Assembly: GCA_024232965.1 (NCBI GenBank)
Contig: JACKQF010000010.1
Coordinates: 1 to 64,000, forward strand
Reading direction: 5' to 3'
DNA: 64,000 nt
From: Verrucomicrobiaceae bacterium
GTDB lineage: Bacteria; Verrucomicrobiota; Verrucomicrobiia; Verrucomicrobiales; Verrucomicrobiaceae
The translations under genes were made by a program, and so were the position numbers. This document shows positions 8,555 through 17,861 of this stretch, piece after piece (the first letter of the stretch is position 1; each line of letters opens with the position of its first letter). The notes under the pieces were generated by a model. The model had not been told where the DNA came from. It did not search any database and worked only from the letters and a program-made list of their open reading frames with translations.

Positions 8555-9652
8555 ATGCATTCGCTTGATCAACTCGGCATGGCCCTGGGGCTGGCCTCCC
8601 TGGCTGGCATCAATCTTTATCTGACGGTCCTCCTGGTCGGCATCATGGTGCGGTTTGATGTCATGCATCTGGCCGCACAGCATGAATCGCTGGCGGTGCT
8701 GGGGCACAACTGGGTGCTGGCAGTCGCGGGGGTGCTGTTTTTGGTGGAGTTCTTTGCGGACAAAGTTCCCTGGGTGGACTCGCTGTGGGACAGTGTTCAC
8801 ACCGGCATCCGGCCGATTGGCGGCACGATCTTGGCCTTGCAGGTGCTGGGCACGATGCCTCCGTACATGGAAGTTATCGCGGGTCTGCTGGCGGGCACTG
8901 CAGCCCTGACCACGCACAGTGCGAAAGCGGGGACTCGCCTGCTGATCAATCACTCGCCGGAGCCATTCTCCAATGTGCTGATGAGCTCCGCCGAAGACGT
9001 CGCCGTGGGTGGCGGGGTGTTCTTGATCTTTGCCCATCCGTATATAGCGCTGTGTGTTTTCGGCGCGGTGATGGTGATCTTGTGGCTGATCCTGCCGCGC
9101 ATCTTCCGCCTGATCCGTAGCTCTGCCTGGTTGATTTGGAACAAGCTGCGGATGCCAGGCCGCACCGAACCTGCGGGAGACCCCAGCACCCTGCCGCGAG
9201 AGCTGAACGGAGATTTGCTGATGCTGCTGGCCATCCAGGCAGACACCGCAGAGCATGATGTCGCGTGGACGGCGCACTGCGTGACGGGTCGCGCGAAGGG
9301 ATTCAAAGGTGTACGCAGCAATCTGAAGGGCCTCTTGGTCGCTCGCGTCGGGGGCAATCAGGTGTTCTTGGTGGTGCGGAAGTTTTTCAGCCAATACCTC
9401 GTCGCCATCCCGCTCAGCGGCACGAAGGTGGAGGCTGAGTCGCGCTTTTTGAGCGAAAACCTGACACTAACGGCTGCAACGCGATCCATCACGCTGTGCT
9501 TCCCCCGCGGGCAATCGCCGCAGGTGGGGGCGATGAGCGCCTGGCTGCGCAACGTCGCCGGAACCAATGCGGTGAATCCTGCGGCCTCTGCCCTTCCTGC
9601 GGTGGAAGAAGACCAAAGCCAGGAAGAACTGGCCCCGCTCCCAGCCCTGTGA
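8555..9652 (+). CDS. DUF4126 domain-containing membrane protein
   Basis: 365 residues from ATG 8555 (MHSLDQLGMALGLASLAGIN); the frame extends slightly upstream without a better start. The N-terminal 190 residues match the DUF4126 pattern: repeated hydrophobic helices, the motif FFADKVPWVDSLWDSVHTGIRPIGG, and HSAKAGTRLLINHSPEPFSN. The C-terminal 150 residues (from about RELNGDLLMLLA) form a soluble domain of unknown function, so the protein looks like a membrane domain fused to a cytoplasmic one. Biochemical function of the family is not established. Confidence 0.8.
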   Translation: MHSLDQLGMALGLASLAGINLYLTVLLVGIMVRFDVMHLAAQHESLAVLGHNWVLAVAGVLFLVEFFADKVPWVDSLWDSVHTGIRPIGGTILALQVLGTMPPYMEVIAGLLAGTAALTTHSAKAGTRLLINHSPEPFSNVLMSSAEDVAVGGGVFLIFAHPYIALCVFGAVMVILWLILPRIFRLIRSSAWLIWNKLRMPGRTEPAGDPSTLPRELNGDLLMLLAIQADTAEHDVAWTAHCVTGRAKGFKGVRSNLKGLLVARVGGNQVFLVVRKFFSQYLVAIPLSGTKVEAESRFLSENLTLTAATRSITLCFPRGQSPQVGAMSAWLRNVAGTNAVNPAASALPAVEEDQSQEELAPLPAL

Positions 9653-9677
9653 GAGGCTGTGCCTCAGCCTGCCACGC

Positions 9678-10802
9678 ATGAGAAGTCCCGAAGAACTCCG
9701 CCAAAACCTCGCTGAGACGGTTCTAAACGTCCGCAGTGGCCGGGCGACATCTCGGCGGCGATTGGCGGACGTGATGCATCTTTCGCCGACCACCTCCGGC
9801 TATTACGTGGACCAACTCATTGCAACCGGGCACCTGTATGAGTCTGGCCTGGAGCACGGCGGCAAAGGTCGGCCCAAGCGCACGCTGGGCAGTGTCCCGG
9901 GTGCAGGCTGGTTCGCCGGGGTAGAATTCAATGCGGAGCGCATCCAGACGGTGCGCATCGATTTTTCGGGGGTGCGCACCGCTGCGGACCAACTCCATTT
10001 GCCGGAAGATGCCGACACCAAAAAAGTCATGGCAATGCTGGCAGATGTGATCGGGTCCTTGGCAAAGGGTGCGGCAGGTCCTTTGTTGGGCATCGGCATC
10101 GGCGCGCCCGGTATCGTGGATCCGGCGCGTGGGATCGGTATGGATTACGCCTTTTTACCGGATTGGAAACACGTCGAGGTGGCAGCACCGCTGCGGCGAA
10201 AGTTCAATGTGCCAGTCACACTGGAAAACAACCTCCGCGCCATCGCCTTGGCGGAACGCTGGTTCGGTGGTGGGCGCGAGCTGAGCGATTTCGTGGTGCT
10301 GGGGCCGCGCAGTGGTTTCGGGATCAGCATCGTAAAGGACGGGCGATTGGTCGGCGGTGCCTTCCATGCAGCGGGAGAAATCGGCCGCTGGCCGTGGCCC
10401 ATGACCGCCGGGAAAGGCGCACCGGAAATGCAGCAGATGCTCTGCGCGCCGGCGGTGTATCGGCGTTTGGCGGGTCTGGGCTCACGGGCGCGATTGCCGG
10501 AGAACTTGAACGAGGCTTTGCGTGCGCTCGCAGATACGCGTGGTGAACGTTGGGACGGTGTCATCGACGATTACGCGAGGGTGATCGGTTGCGTGCACCT
10601 CTTGTTGGACCCCGAGGTCTTCTTTTTGCATGGCCCGCTGACAGCGCTGGGCGATGGATTTTGCGACGCCATCAGGACCACCGCGGCGGAGCTGATGCCA
10701 GCTCTGCTCGGTTCCCCAACGAGGTTGCTGCCCTCAACGCTCGGCGACGACGCCGGGGCGTTGGGTGCCGCGAGTCTAGCGATGGAAGCCTGGGCACCTT
10801 AG
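9678..10802 (+). CDS. ROK family protein with N-terminal winged helix (transcriptional regulator)
   Basis: 374 residues. The N-terminal 70 residues look like a winged helix-turn-helix (RRRLADVMHLSPTTSGYYVDQLIATGHL followed by GRPKR). The rest is a ROK (repressor/ORF/kinase) domain with GIGIGAPGIVDP, LENNLRAIALAERWFGGG and a Gly-rich FGISIVKDGRLVGGAFHAAGEIG stretch. The usual ROK zinc motif CxCGxxGC is not visible, which favours a regulator over an active sugar kinase. A sugar or sugar phosphate is the likely effector. The stop overlaps the convergent methyltransferase stop (10799-10802). Confidence 0.85.
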   Translation: MRSPEELRQNLAETVLNVRSGRATSRRRLADVMHLSPTTSGYYVDQLIATGHLYESGLEHGGKGRPKRTLGSVPGAGWFAGVEFNAERIQTVRIDFSGVRTAADQLHLPEDADTKKVMAMLADVIGSLAKGAAGPLLGIGIGAPGIVDPARGIGMDYAFLPDWKHVEVAAPLRRKFNVPVTLENNLRAIALAERWFGGGRELSDFVVLGPRSGFGISIVKDGRLVGGAFHAAGEIGRWPWPMTAGKGAPEMQQMLCAPAVYRRLAGLGSRARLPENLNEALRALADTRGERWDGVIDDYARVIGCVHLLLDPEVFFLHGPLTALGDGFCDAIRTTAAELMPALLGSPTRLLPSTLGDDAGALGAASLAMEAWAP

Positions 10803-11887
10803 GCAGTCTTTTCCAGCATCAAGACGCGGAAGGAGCGGCCCATGAGGCTAGGATGCGTGAGGGTCTGGAACTGCCGCAGTGCGGCCCGCGTGTCTGCGTC
10901 AGGCGGGCGACCGTCTAGGCTGCGCAGCCAATCGGCGGCGAGATGGGTCAGAAACCGACTCTGATCCTGATAGGCGCGAACGGTCAGGCCGGCAGCTTCG
11001 GCTTCCTCGATCAGCCGGGAAAAGTTCACCTGCGCCGTCAGGTCGCAATCGCCGAGGTCGGTCAGCACGTCGCCGTCCATCTGGTGGTTGGCGTAGCGCC
11101 GGATGGTGCCCTCGGCACGACTGGCGGTCCAAAATTCCTCCGCATCCAGCCCGTAGTCGGCGATGAGCACTGTCCCGGTAAACGTGGCAGCGGCGATCCC
11201 TCTCAACCACTGGAGCGCCGCCAGATTGATCTCCGTCACGAAACCTTCCGGCAGATCCTGGGGCAATTTCGCCGCCTCCGCAGCGAGCTCGGGATCTGAA
11301 ATGGGCAAATCTTGCCAGCGCAAGGTATCCGCCGCATCCACCGCAACCCCGCGTTCCCACCACTGCCCTTGCGACCAACGGAGAAGATGGGCTGGCAGGG
11401 CGTCCACCAGCTCGTTGCAGAGGAAAAAGGCAGGACCAGTCACGGTTGCCGACGTCGCCGACCAAGTCACCCGATCCGGCCACTGGGGAAACAATCGCGC
11501 ATGTTGGGCGGCTTCGTAGGCAGGCTGGGGCTCAATGATGTGGTAGCGGGCGGCAGCGGAAAATGCGTCTCCTGGGGCGGTGATGGCGGTCAGGATGTCC
11601 TCTGCCAGCTGGCCGTCGTGCGCGGCTTGCTCGATGATCAGGAAGTCCTGGGGGCAACCCATTTTTTCCCAGCATTGGCGGACGCTCACCGCCAACAGAC
11701 GGCCGTAGAGGGGGCCAACGCTAACGGCGGTGTAAAAATCTCCACTCCGTCCGATGCGCCTGGGCGCTCGGCCATAGTAGCCCGTCGCGGCGTCATACAG
11801 GGCGAAGTCCATGACCTGAGCAAAGGGCAAAACGCCGCCCGGGAGGGTGCGTAGCCGATCAATGAGGAGGCGCTGGCAGTCGGTCAT
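10799..11887 (-). CDS. MidA/NDUFAF7-like SAM-dependent methyltransferase
   Basis: 362 residues from ATG 11887 (MTDCQRLLIDRLRTLPGGVLPFAQVMDFALYDAATGYYG). The opening with FAQVMDFALYDAATGYYGR, then GDFYTAVSVGPLYGRLLA, IIEQAAHDGQLAEDIL and FFLCNELVDALP is diagnostic of the DUF185 family, whose mitochondrial member NDUFAF7 dimethylates an arginine of a complex I subunit. The bacterial substrate is generally unknown. The frame is open further upstream, but that part is unlike the family. It is divergent from the PBP gene, 69 bp apart. Confidence 0.9.
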   Translation of the reverse strand: MTDCQRLLIDRLRTLPGGVLPFAQVMDFALYDAATGYYGRAPRRIGRSGDFYTAVSVGPLYGRLLAVSVRQCWEKMGCPQDFLIIEQAAHDGQLAEDILTAITAPGDAFSAAARYHIIEPQPAYEAAQHARLFPQWPDRVTWSATSATVTGPAFFLCNELVDALPAHLLRWSQGQWWERGVAVDAADTLRWQDLPISDPELAAEAAKLPQDLPEGFVTEINLAALQWLRGIAAATFTGTVLIADYGLDAEEFWTASRAEGTIRRYANHQMDGDVLTDLGDCDLTAQVNFSRLIEEAEAAGLTVRAYQDQSRFLTHLAADWLRSLDGRPPDADTRAALRQFQTLTHPSLMGRSFRVLMLEKTA

Positions 11888-11956
11888 GTCGAAACCATTG
11901 GCAAGGGGATGAGAGTGTAGTAGAATGGCTTCCCTCCTCCCTCCACCCATTTCTCG

Positions 11957-14572
11957 ATGAAGGGCCGCAAAAAAGAAATCATTCCCGAATCCAACTGGCG
12001 CGGTCCCACCGGGCTGAAGCAACCATTTTACAAACGGGCGTGGTTCAGTGTCCTGATGGCGCTGATACTATTGGGCGGGGTGGCAGCCGTGACCATCGTC
12101 GCCGTCGTCGTCACGCCATTGCGTGAACAAGCAGATACTTACGACCTGACGGAATTGAGCAAACTGGAGGCCGCGAGCGTCATCTTTGACCGCACCGGCA
12201 CCGAGATGGCGCGCTTTTACATGCAGAATCGCGTGCCTGTCGCCATCAAAGAAGTGCCGCAGCACTTCATCGATGCACTGGTTGCACAGGAAGATTCCCG
12301 CTTTTTCCAGCACCAGGGCGTGGATTACATCGGGCTCATCCGTGCCATTTGGCTGAACTTTCGCGCAGGTGAGGTCACCCAGGGGGCCAGCACCATCACG
12401 CAGCAGCTAGCGCGCAACACCTACGAACTTAGGGAACGCAGCTACAAGCGGAAGATCCTTGAGGCCTTTCTGGCCCTGCGGATCGAGAAGCACGTCTCGA
12501 AGCAAGAGATCCTCGAGTTCTACCTGAACCGCATCTACTTCGGCAGCGGCTTTTACGGGATCCAATCCGCAGCCAAAGGTTACTTTGGGAAGGATGCAAA
12601 GGGCCTGACGGTGGAGGAGTCCGCCACCATCGTCGGTCTGATCAAGAGCCCGAACCGTCTCTCTCCCCTACGGCATCCGGATGATTCCATCAAATCACGC
12701 AACTGGGTACTGGAGCGCATGACTGTGGAGGGCTACCTGACCCCCGCAGAAAGCCGCATCTACCAAGCGAAGCCGCTGATTACGGCCCCTCAGGTTGGCA
12801 ACGCGCAACTCAGCTACAGCATTCAGGAAGTCCGCCGGCAGTTCATCGACATGGTCGGGGATGAAAAGGCCGCAGTAGGAGGCTTCCAAGTCTATACGAC
12901 CCTGGATCAGGCACTGCAAAAGACAGCGGATGAGGCATTGCAAAGGCGACTGCTGGAGGTCGAGAAGCGTCCAAACTACGGCCATCAGACCTATTTGCAG
13001 TTCAACGCATTGCTCTCTGACTACAAGGCCAAGCTCAGCACAGGTGCGATCAGTCCGTCAGAGCCGATGCCGAAAGCCGCCTACCTCCAGGGGGCGTCTT
13101 TGATCATTGAAAATGAAACTGGTGCCATCCTTGCAATGGTTGGTGGCCGGGACTTCACCCATAGCAATTACAACATCGCACTCTCCGGGAAGCGCTCAGT
13201 TGGCACGGCCTTCACCCCGATGCTATACGCGGCGGCCTTCTCCCAGCCGGAGCTTTTTCCCGGCACGATGGTGGAGGATGCGCCAATCGGGAATGATCGC
13301 GTCATGATCGGTGGACTCACGGGAATTCTCGGGGAGTGGGGCACGGAAAAGCTGGAGTCCACTTGGCCGCAGAAGCCCATCACCGCTAGGGAAGCCCTGG
13401 TGGAATCGCGCAACGCGGCCACGGTACGCCTGGGCGAGTTGCTGGGACGGACGCTCCAAGATCGTCCTGGGGCGAAGGAAGACAAGCGCTCCTCCTGGAT
13501 GCCTGCCATTGCCGCCGTGAAGGAACTGGCCTTCCGCGCTGGGATTGAGTCCGAGGTCAAAGAGCTGCCCGCGTCCTTCCTGGGCGTTAGCGAAGCTCGT
13601 CTCGACGAGATGTGCCTCGCCTACTCAACCTTCGCGAATTCGGGCCGCCGGGCTCCAAAGCTGCACATCATCCAGCGAGTCACCGATGCAGAGGACAACA
13701 TCGTTTTCCAGGTGGCTGAAGCCGACCGCAATATGGTGCAGGCCATGGATGAGGTCGCGGCCTTCCAGACACATTCCTGCCTCGCGGACGCCCTGCATCG
13801 CGGAACTGGGAATCCGGCCGTTTCGGAGTTCGGGCTTGGAAGCTACGAATGCGCAGGGAAGACTGGCACGGGGTATGGTTTCAAAGATTTGTGGTTCATG
13901 GGATACACATCTGCTGTCACTTGTGGGGTGTGGGTCGGGTTTGATAACCACAGCACGATCTACGAAGGGGCGTTTTCCAATAAAGTCGCGCTGCCGATCT
14001 GGACCGATATCATGAATGCGGCGGAGCTTGAGCACCCTGGTAGCCCTATCACTCCGCCTCCGACGCTTGAGCGGGTCGACTTTTGCAACAAGAGCGGCAT
14101 GCGCGCCACGGACTTCTGCTATGAGCTGGTGCCGATGAAAGATGGCACCAAGAAATCTGTCAAAGCTACCCATGAGGAGTATGTCCGTCCCGGAATGCGT
14201 ATGGATGGCTTCTGCACAGAGCACACCAGCGAGGGCATCGCCTCGGATATCCTCGCTTTCCGTCACATTGGTTTGGGAATCGGCGAAGACTCTATTGGCA
14301 GCATTGACGACGGCAAGTACGCCCACATTGAGCCCGTTCGGATGGTGGGATTGACGATTCTTGGCCGCGATCCCTTTAACTCCGTGCAGCCTGTTCCGCG
14401 CGCGACCGTTGTGAACGACGACGGCACGGAAGCTCGCAAAGCTGAGCCTGTGGAAGCCATCGATGAAGCACCGCCTGAAGTACCCATCAAGCTGGAGCCC
14501 GTCCCGCGTCTGAAGATCGAAATCGACGAGCCGCACCCAACGGCGACCGCGCGGACCACGGCGAGGCGTTAG
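11957..14572 (+). CDS. Class A penicillin-binding protein (GT51 + transpeptidase) with altered SxxK motif
   Basis: 871 residues with one N-terminal transmembrane helix (about 28-54). The GT51 glycosyltransferase domain is intact: EDSRFFQHQGVD with catalytic Glu112, QGASTITQQLARN, RKILEAFLALRIE and EILEFYLNRIYFG. The transpeptidase domain keeps SxN (S484-R-N486) and KTGT (635-638). The acylation motif, usually S-x-x-K as in VGSxxKP, reads VGTAFTP, i.e. Thr417 and Thr420. Both the nucleophilic Ser and the general-base Lys are therefore replaced. It should still polymerise glycan strands but probably cannot crosslink or bind beta-lactams. A basic/proline tail follows residue 770. Confidence 0.95.
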   Translation: MKGRKKEIIPESNWRGPTGLKQPFYKRAWFSVLMALILLGGVAAVTIVAVVVTPLREQADTYDLTELSKLEAASVIFDRTGTEMARFYMQNRVPVAIKEVPQHFIDALVAQEDSRFFQHQGVDYIGLIRAIWLNFRAGEVTQGASTITQQLARNTYELRERSYKRKILEAFLALRIEKHVSKQEILEFYLNRIYFGSGFYGIQSAAKGYFGKDAKGLTVEESATIVGLIKSPNRLSPLRHPDDSIKSRNWVLERMTVEGYLTPAESRIYQAKPLITAPQVGNAQLSYSIQEVRRQFIDMVGDEKAAVGGFQVYTTLDQALQKTADEALQRRLLEVEKRPNYGHQTYLQFNALLSDYKAKLSTGAISPSEPMPKAAYLQGASLIIENETGAILAMVGGRDFTHSNYNIALSGKRSVGTAFTPMLYAAAFSQPELFPGTMVEDAPIGNDRVMIGGLTGILGEWGTEKLESTWPQKPITAREALVESRNAATVRLGELLGRTLQDRPGAKEDKRSSWMPAIAAVKELAFRAGIESEVKELPASFLGVSEARLDEMCLAYSTFANSGRRAPKLHIIQRVTDAEDNIVFQVAEADRNMVQAMDEVAAFQTHSCLADALHRGTGNPAVSEFGLGSYECAGKTGTGYGFKDLWFMGYTSAVTCGVWVGFDNHSTIYEGAFSNKVALPIWTDIMNAAELEHPGSPITPPPTLERVDFCNKSGMRATDFCYELVPMKDGTKKSVKATHEEYVRPGMRMDGFCTEHTSEGIASDILAFRHIGLGIGEDSIGSIDDGKYAHIEPVRMVGLTILGRDPFNSVQPVPRATVVNDDGTEARKAEPVEAIDEAPPEVPIKLEPVPRLKIEIDEPHPTATARTTARR

Positions 14573-14597
14573 GCGGTTTGTTGGTTGAAGCCTAGAC

Positions 14598-15965
14598 TCA
14601 CGGTTTGGCCTTTGCTTTCGCTTTTGGTTTGCCTGCCTTCGGGCTTTGGAAGATCGGCTCGATGGTGCCTTTTTCCCACTCGCTGATCGCAGCGGTCAGC
14701 GCGCTGACTTTGTCCGGATTTTCTGCGGCAAGATCGTGGGCCTCTCCGATGTCGCTGGCGAGATTGTAGAGCTGCGGTGCTTGGGCACCAAGACGGACCA
14801 GTTTCCAATCGCCCTCGCGCACCGCGTGATTTCCTTTGGAACCGCCGGAGCGCCAGAAGAGTTGTTCGTGAGGTGCACCACTCTTTTCACCCGTAAAAAA
14901 GGGAATCAAGTTCACACCATCAATCGTGCGATCTGCCGGGAGTTGCCCACCTGCCACTGCCACGGCAGTCGGCAAGAAATCCAGGGCGATCACGGGATTC
15001 TCATACACGGCCGGCTTCAAGACGGCTGGCCAGCGCACCAAAAACGGCACTCGCATACCGCCCTCATAGACGTCACCCTTGTAGCCGCGAAGGGGAGAGT
15101 TGTCAGTAAAGCAGGTGCCAGATTTTGCGGCAAGGTTTGGGCCGCCATTGTCGCTGACAAAAAACACCAACGTGTTTTCTGCCTGCTGGCTGGCATCCAA
15201 CTCGGCCAAGATTCGGCCGACAGCGGCATCCATGCTGGCGACCATAGATGCGTAAATGCGGCGCTGCTCATTCGGGATGCTGGAGAGCTTGTCGATCCAC
15301 TCCTGCGGTCCCTGTAGCGGTGTGTGCGGCGCGTTGAAGGCGACGTAGAGCATCCAGGACTTGCCTGCTTCCCGGCTAATGAATGAGGCCGCGTCATCGC
15401 CTATTTCATCGGTCAGGTACTTCGTATGCGGGATGTCCTGTCCGTTGCGATTCAGTGGGATGGTGTACTCCGCACCTCCCTTGACCTGCGGAAAGTACAT
15501 GTGCCCACCGCCCAGCATGCCGAAGTAGTAGTCAAAGCCGCGCCGATTGGGGTGAAACTGCGGATGCGCGCCCAGGTGCCATTTTCCAACCGCTCCAGTG
15601 GCATAACCAGCCTGCTTCATTAGGTCTGGCATTGTCACCTGATCCACCGGCAAGCCTGCGACCGTGCTCTCTGGCAGCCAAGCGGGATTGTTTTCATGCC
15701 CAAACCGCTGCTGGTAGCGGCCCGTCAGAATCCCCGCTCGGGTGGGACTGCAAAAGGGATGGGAGACGTAGCCATTGGTGCAGCGCACGGATTGCGTGGC
15801 CAGCTTGTCCAAGTGCGGTGTCGGGATGTCTTTGCAGCCTTGAAAGCCCACGTCAGCATAGCCCAAGTCATCGGCGACGATGATCAGGACGTTGGGTCTG
15901 TCTCCTGCATGGAGCACGGCTGATCCCAGTGCGACGATCCCCGTCAATAAGCGCATCATTTTCAT
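14598..15965 (-). CDS. Secreted type I sulfatase (arylsulfatase family)
   Basis: 455 residues with signal peptide MKMMRLLTGIVALGSAVLHA. It has metal ligands in IIVADDLGYADVGFQG and the formylglycine signature C72-S-P-T-R-A-G-I-L-T-G-R. Further sulfatase motifs are GKWHLG, FFVSDNGG and GYKGDVYEGGMRVPF. It needs a formylglycine-generating enzyme, not seen in the window. It probably hydrolyses sulfate esters of polysaccharides in the periplasm or outside. The C-terminus ends in a short Lys/Ala tail (KAKAKAKP), as in two other sulfatases here. It is convergent with the PBP gene. Confidence 0.95.
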   Translation of the reverse strand: MKMMRLLTGIVALGSAVLHAGDRPNVLIIVADDLGYADVGFQGCKDIPTPHLDKLATQSVRCTNGYVSHPFCSPTRAGILTGRYQQRFGHENNPAWLPESTVAGLPVDQVTMPDLMKQAGYATGAVGKWHLGAHPQFHPNRRGFDYYFGMLGGGHMYFPQVKGGAEYTIPLNRNGQDIPHTKYLTDEIGDDAASFISREAGKSWMLYVAFNAPHTPLQGPQEWIDKLSSIPNEQRRIYASMVASMDAAVGRILAELDASQQAENTLVFFVSDNGGPNLAAKSGTCFTDNSPLRGYKGDVYEGGMRVPFLVRWPAVLKPAVYENPVIALDFLPTAVAVAGGQLPADRTIDGVNLIPFFTGEKSGAPHEQLFWRSGGSKGNHAVREGDWKLVRLGAQAPQLYNLASDIGEAHDLAAENPDKVSALTAAISEWEKGTIEPIFQSPKAGKPKAKAKAKP

Positions 15966-16037
15966 TGGGCCGTCAACGAAGCGGCAGTGGGCTTTGTTTC
16001 AGGAGGGGGCGGCCTCGCGCTCGCCAGATGAAGAAAA

Positions 16038-16476
16038 AGTTGGGTCGGCCTTCATAAGCCGGATTTTGTGTCGCCGATGTCTTGCGACACCTGCGCTGTG
16101 GTCATTTATCTGCGGCGATCTCGCGACCACCGCCCCCGCCGAAACGGGGTGCGACTAGTACCCGGAGATATCCATCCCGCCGAAGCGGGACTTGCGACCA
16201 GAGCGGGCCGTTCCTCCTGTTATGTCTTGCATCGCATGGGGTTTGCCCTGCCTCCTTCCTTGCAGTCGGAGCGGTGAGCTCTTACCTCACCATTTCACCC
16301 TTACCCTTCCTTCCTCTTTCGAGGTCAGATGGGCGGTATCTTTTCTGTGGCACTTTCCGTTGCCCAGGCTCGCGCCATAGGCCCCCGCCGCTTGCGCGTG
16401 GCATGCTGCTCTGAGATGTCCGGACTTTCCTCTCGTCCGCATTACCGACGAGCGACCACTCCGGCCGACCCAGTTG
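16038..16476 (-). ncRNA. rnpB: RNase P RNA (bacterial type A)
   Basis: On the minus strand the conserved 5' core GAGGAAAGTCCGGAC lies near 16430. It is followed by ACAGAAA-type and GGTAAGAGCTCACCG elements, and by the 3' core ACAAAATCCGGCTTATGAAGGCCGACCC near 16045-16075. Helix P1 pairs GGGTCGGCC (about 16461-16470) with GGCCGACCC (about 16042-16050), which sets the ends. A T-run follows the P1 3' strand, consistent with termination. It is the catalytic RNA for tRNA 5' maturation. It lies about 40 bp after the SDR gene on the same strand. Exact ends are approximate. Confidence 0.96.
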
Positions 16477-16515
16477 GACGATAGGCGCGGCAATTTGAAG
16501 ATGCAAGCACGGGAC

Positions 16516-17226
16516 TCACCATGGCATCTCGCCATCGGCACCAAAGAACCTGCCATTGGGACCATCCTCCGGAAGAAATGCAAACTTCAGCAGCGTGGCC
16601 GCACCTTCTTCGACACTGCGTGGTGCGCTGCTTCCGCCCATTTCTGTCCGGCACCAGCCGGGGCTGACGGCGTTTACCTTCACGCGAGTGCGAGTCAGGA
16701 TCTTGGCCCAAGACAGCGTCAGCATGTTCAGCGCGGCCTTGGACGTGGAATAACAGACTCCGATGTAGCTGGCAAATTCTCCGCCGCGTGGATCACAGTA
16801 TTCAAAGGAGCCGAGGCCAGAAGAGACGTTCACGATCCGAGCCGCCGGCGCTGCTGCAAGTAGGGGCACAAGAGATTGGATCAGCCGATGCGGACCGGCG
16901 ACGTTGGATAACAGTGTCTGCTCCATCGCATCTGCATCAACTGTGACGGGGTTCTCATCGCCAGGTGGATAGATGCCGGCGTTGTTGATGAGCAAATCAA
17001 GATGCGGCAGTCGATTCGCGAGATCTTTGACGGCGGCTTGGATGGTCGCAGGTTTGGTGATGTCTAAAAGCAGCGGCTCTACCTCTCCAGAAAGCTGGGC
17101 GGCGGCAGCAGTGGCTGCTTCCAGGTCACGAGAGGACAGGAAGACGTGGTGCCCGGCAGCGGCGAGCTGACGTGCGCACTCGAGCCCGAGTCCGCGATTG
17201 GCACCCGTGATGAGGGCAGTGGCCAT
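16516..17226 (-). CDS. Short-chain dehydrogenase/reductase
   Basis: 236 residues from ATG 17226 (MATALITGANRGLGLECARQ). It has the Rossmann glycine motif TGANRGLG, the NNAG motif (LLINNAGIYPP), a catalytic Ser in IVNVSSGLGS and YxxxK in CYSTSKAALN, followed by VNAVSPGWCRTEMGG. This places it with classical SDRs, resembling carbonyl reductases. The cofactor is probably NADP(H), given the Arg in the glycine motif. Substrate unknown. It lies directly upstream of rnpB. Confidence 0.92.
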   Translation of the reverse strand: MATALITGANRGLGLECARQLAAAGHHVFLSSRDLEAATAAAAQLSGEVEPLLLDITKPATIQAAVKDLANRLPHLDLLINNAGIYPPGDENPVTVDADAMEQTLLSNVAGPHRLIQSLVPLLAAAPAARIVNVSSGLGSFEYCDPRGGEFASYIGVCYSTSKAALNMLTLSWAKILTRTRVKVNAVSPGWCRTEMGGSSAPRSVEEGAATLLKFAFLPEDGPNGRFFGADGEMPW

Positions 17227-17337
17227 AAACGATGAGGGTGGTTCAGAGTGGATACAAAAAGCCGCAACCTGCATGGAAGCGTGGTTGCGGCTGTTGATTG
17301 GTCCTTGGAAGGAAGGAACGGGACTGACAGAAACAGC

Positions 17338-17664
17338 TTAGCGTGCAGCGGCTGCGGCAGCCGAACGGGCGGCGACAGCGGTGCTGTGGGCTTGGCGGAG
17401 GCCGTCGAGACCGCGGTAGGTCTTGGCGACTTTGGCTGCCAATCCACGGCTAACCAAATTCTGGAGTTTTTCGTAAGAGCGCAGGCGGAGCATTTCTTCT
17501 CCTCCACTAACAGCGTTCTTCAATTTCAGATTGTCGTAAACGAGTCCGAACAGTTCGTTGAACTCATAGGTGTTACCGTCTGAGAGGACATTAACCAATT
17601 CATCAGTGACATGGTCAGGAACGCGGCGAGAAAAACGTGTTTTGCGAGGAGTGGTCGTAGCCAT
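17338..17664 (-). CDS. Small basic conserved-looking protein, possible DNA-binding fold
   Basis: 108 residues from ATG 17664 (MATTTPRKTRFSRRVPDHVTDE). The N-terminus is basic. The middle could form a helix-turn-helix or winged-helix-like unit (EFNELFGLVYDNLKLKNAV, then LRLRSYEKLQNLVSRGLAAKVAKTYRGL), and the C-terminus is Ala-rich. I do not recognise the family. It stands alone between the SDR gene and a secreted protein gene, with about 200 bp of AT-richer sequence upstream. DNA binding is a guess from the charge and helix pattern. Confidence 0.6.
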   Translation of the reverse strand: MATTTPRKTRFSRRVPDHVTDELVNVLSDGNTYEFNELFGLVYDNLKLKNAVSGGEEMLRLRSYEKLQNLVSRGLAAKVAKTYRGLDGLRQAHSTAVAARSAAAAAAR

Positions 17665-17861
17665 AAGGACCGAACAGTAGCACTGTTTTCGGGACTTGGC
17701 GACGTATTTGTGCCGCAAAAAAGTTTTTCTATTTGGTTGCTATATGGTGTGATAGAGGCGGTCGCCGATAGCCGTATGTTTATGCACGTCACATGGTAAT
17801 GTATGCACAATGCATGGCCTGAAATTCTGGTAGCTCTAAAGTGCGACTGACGCATTCGTTT

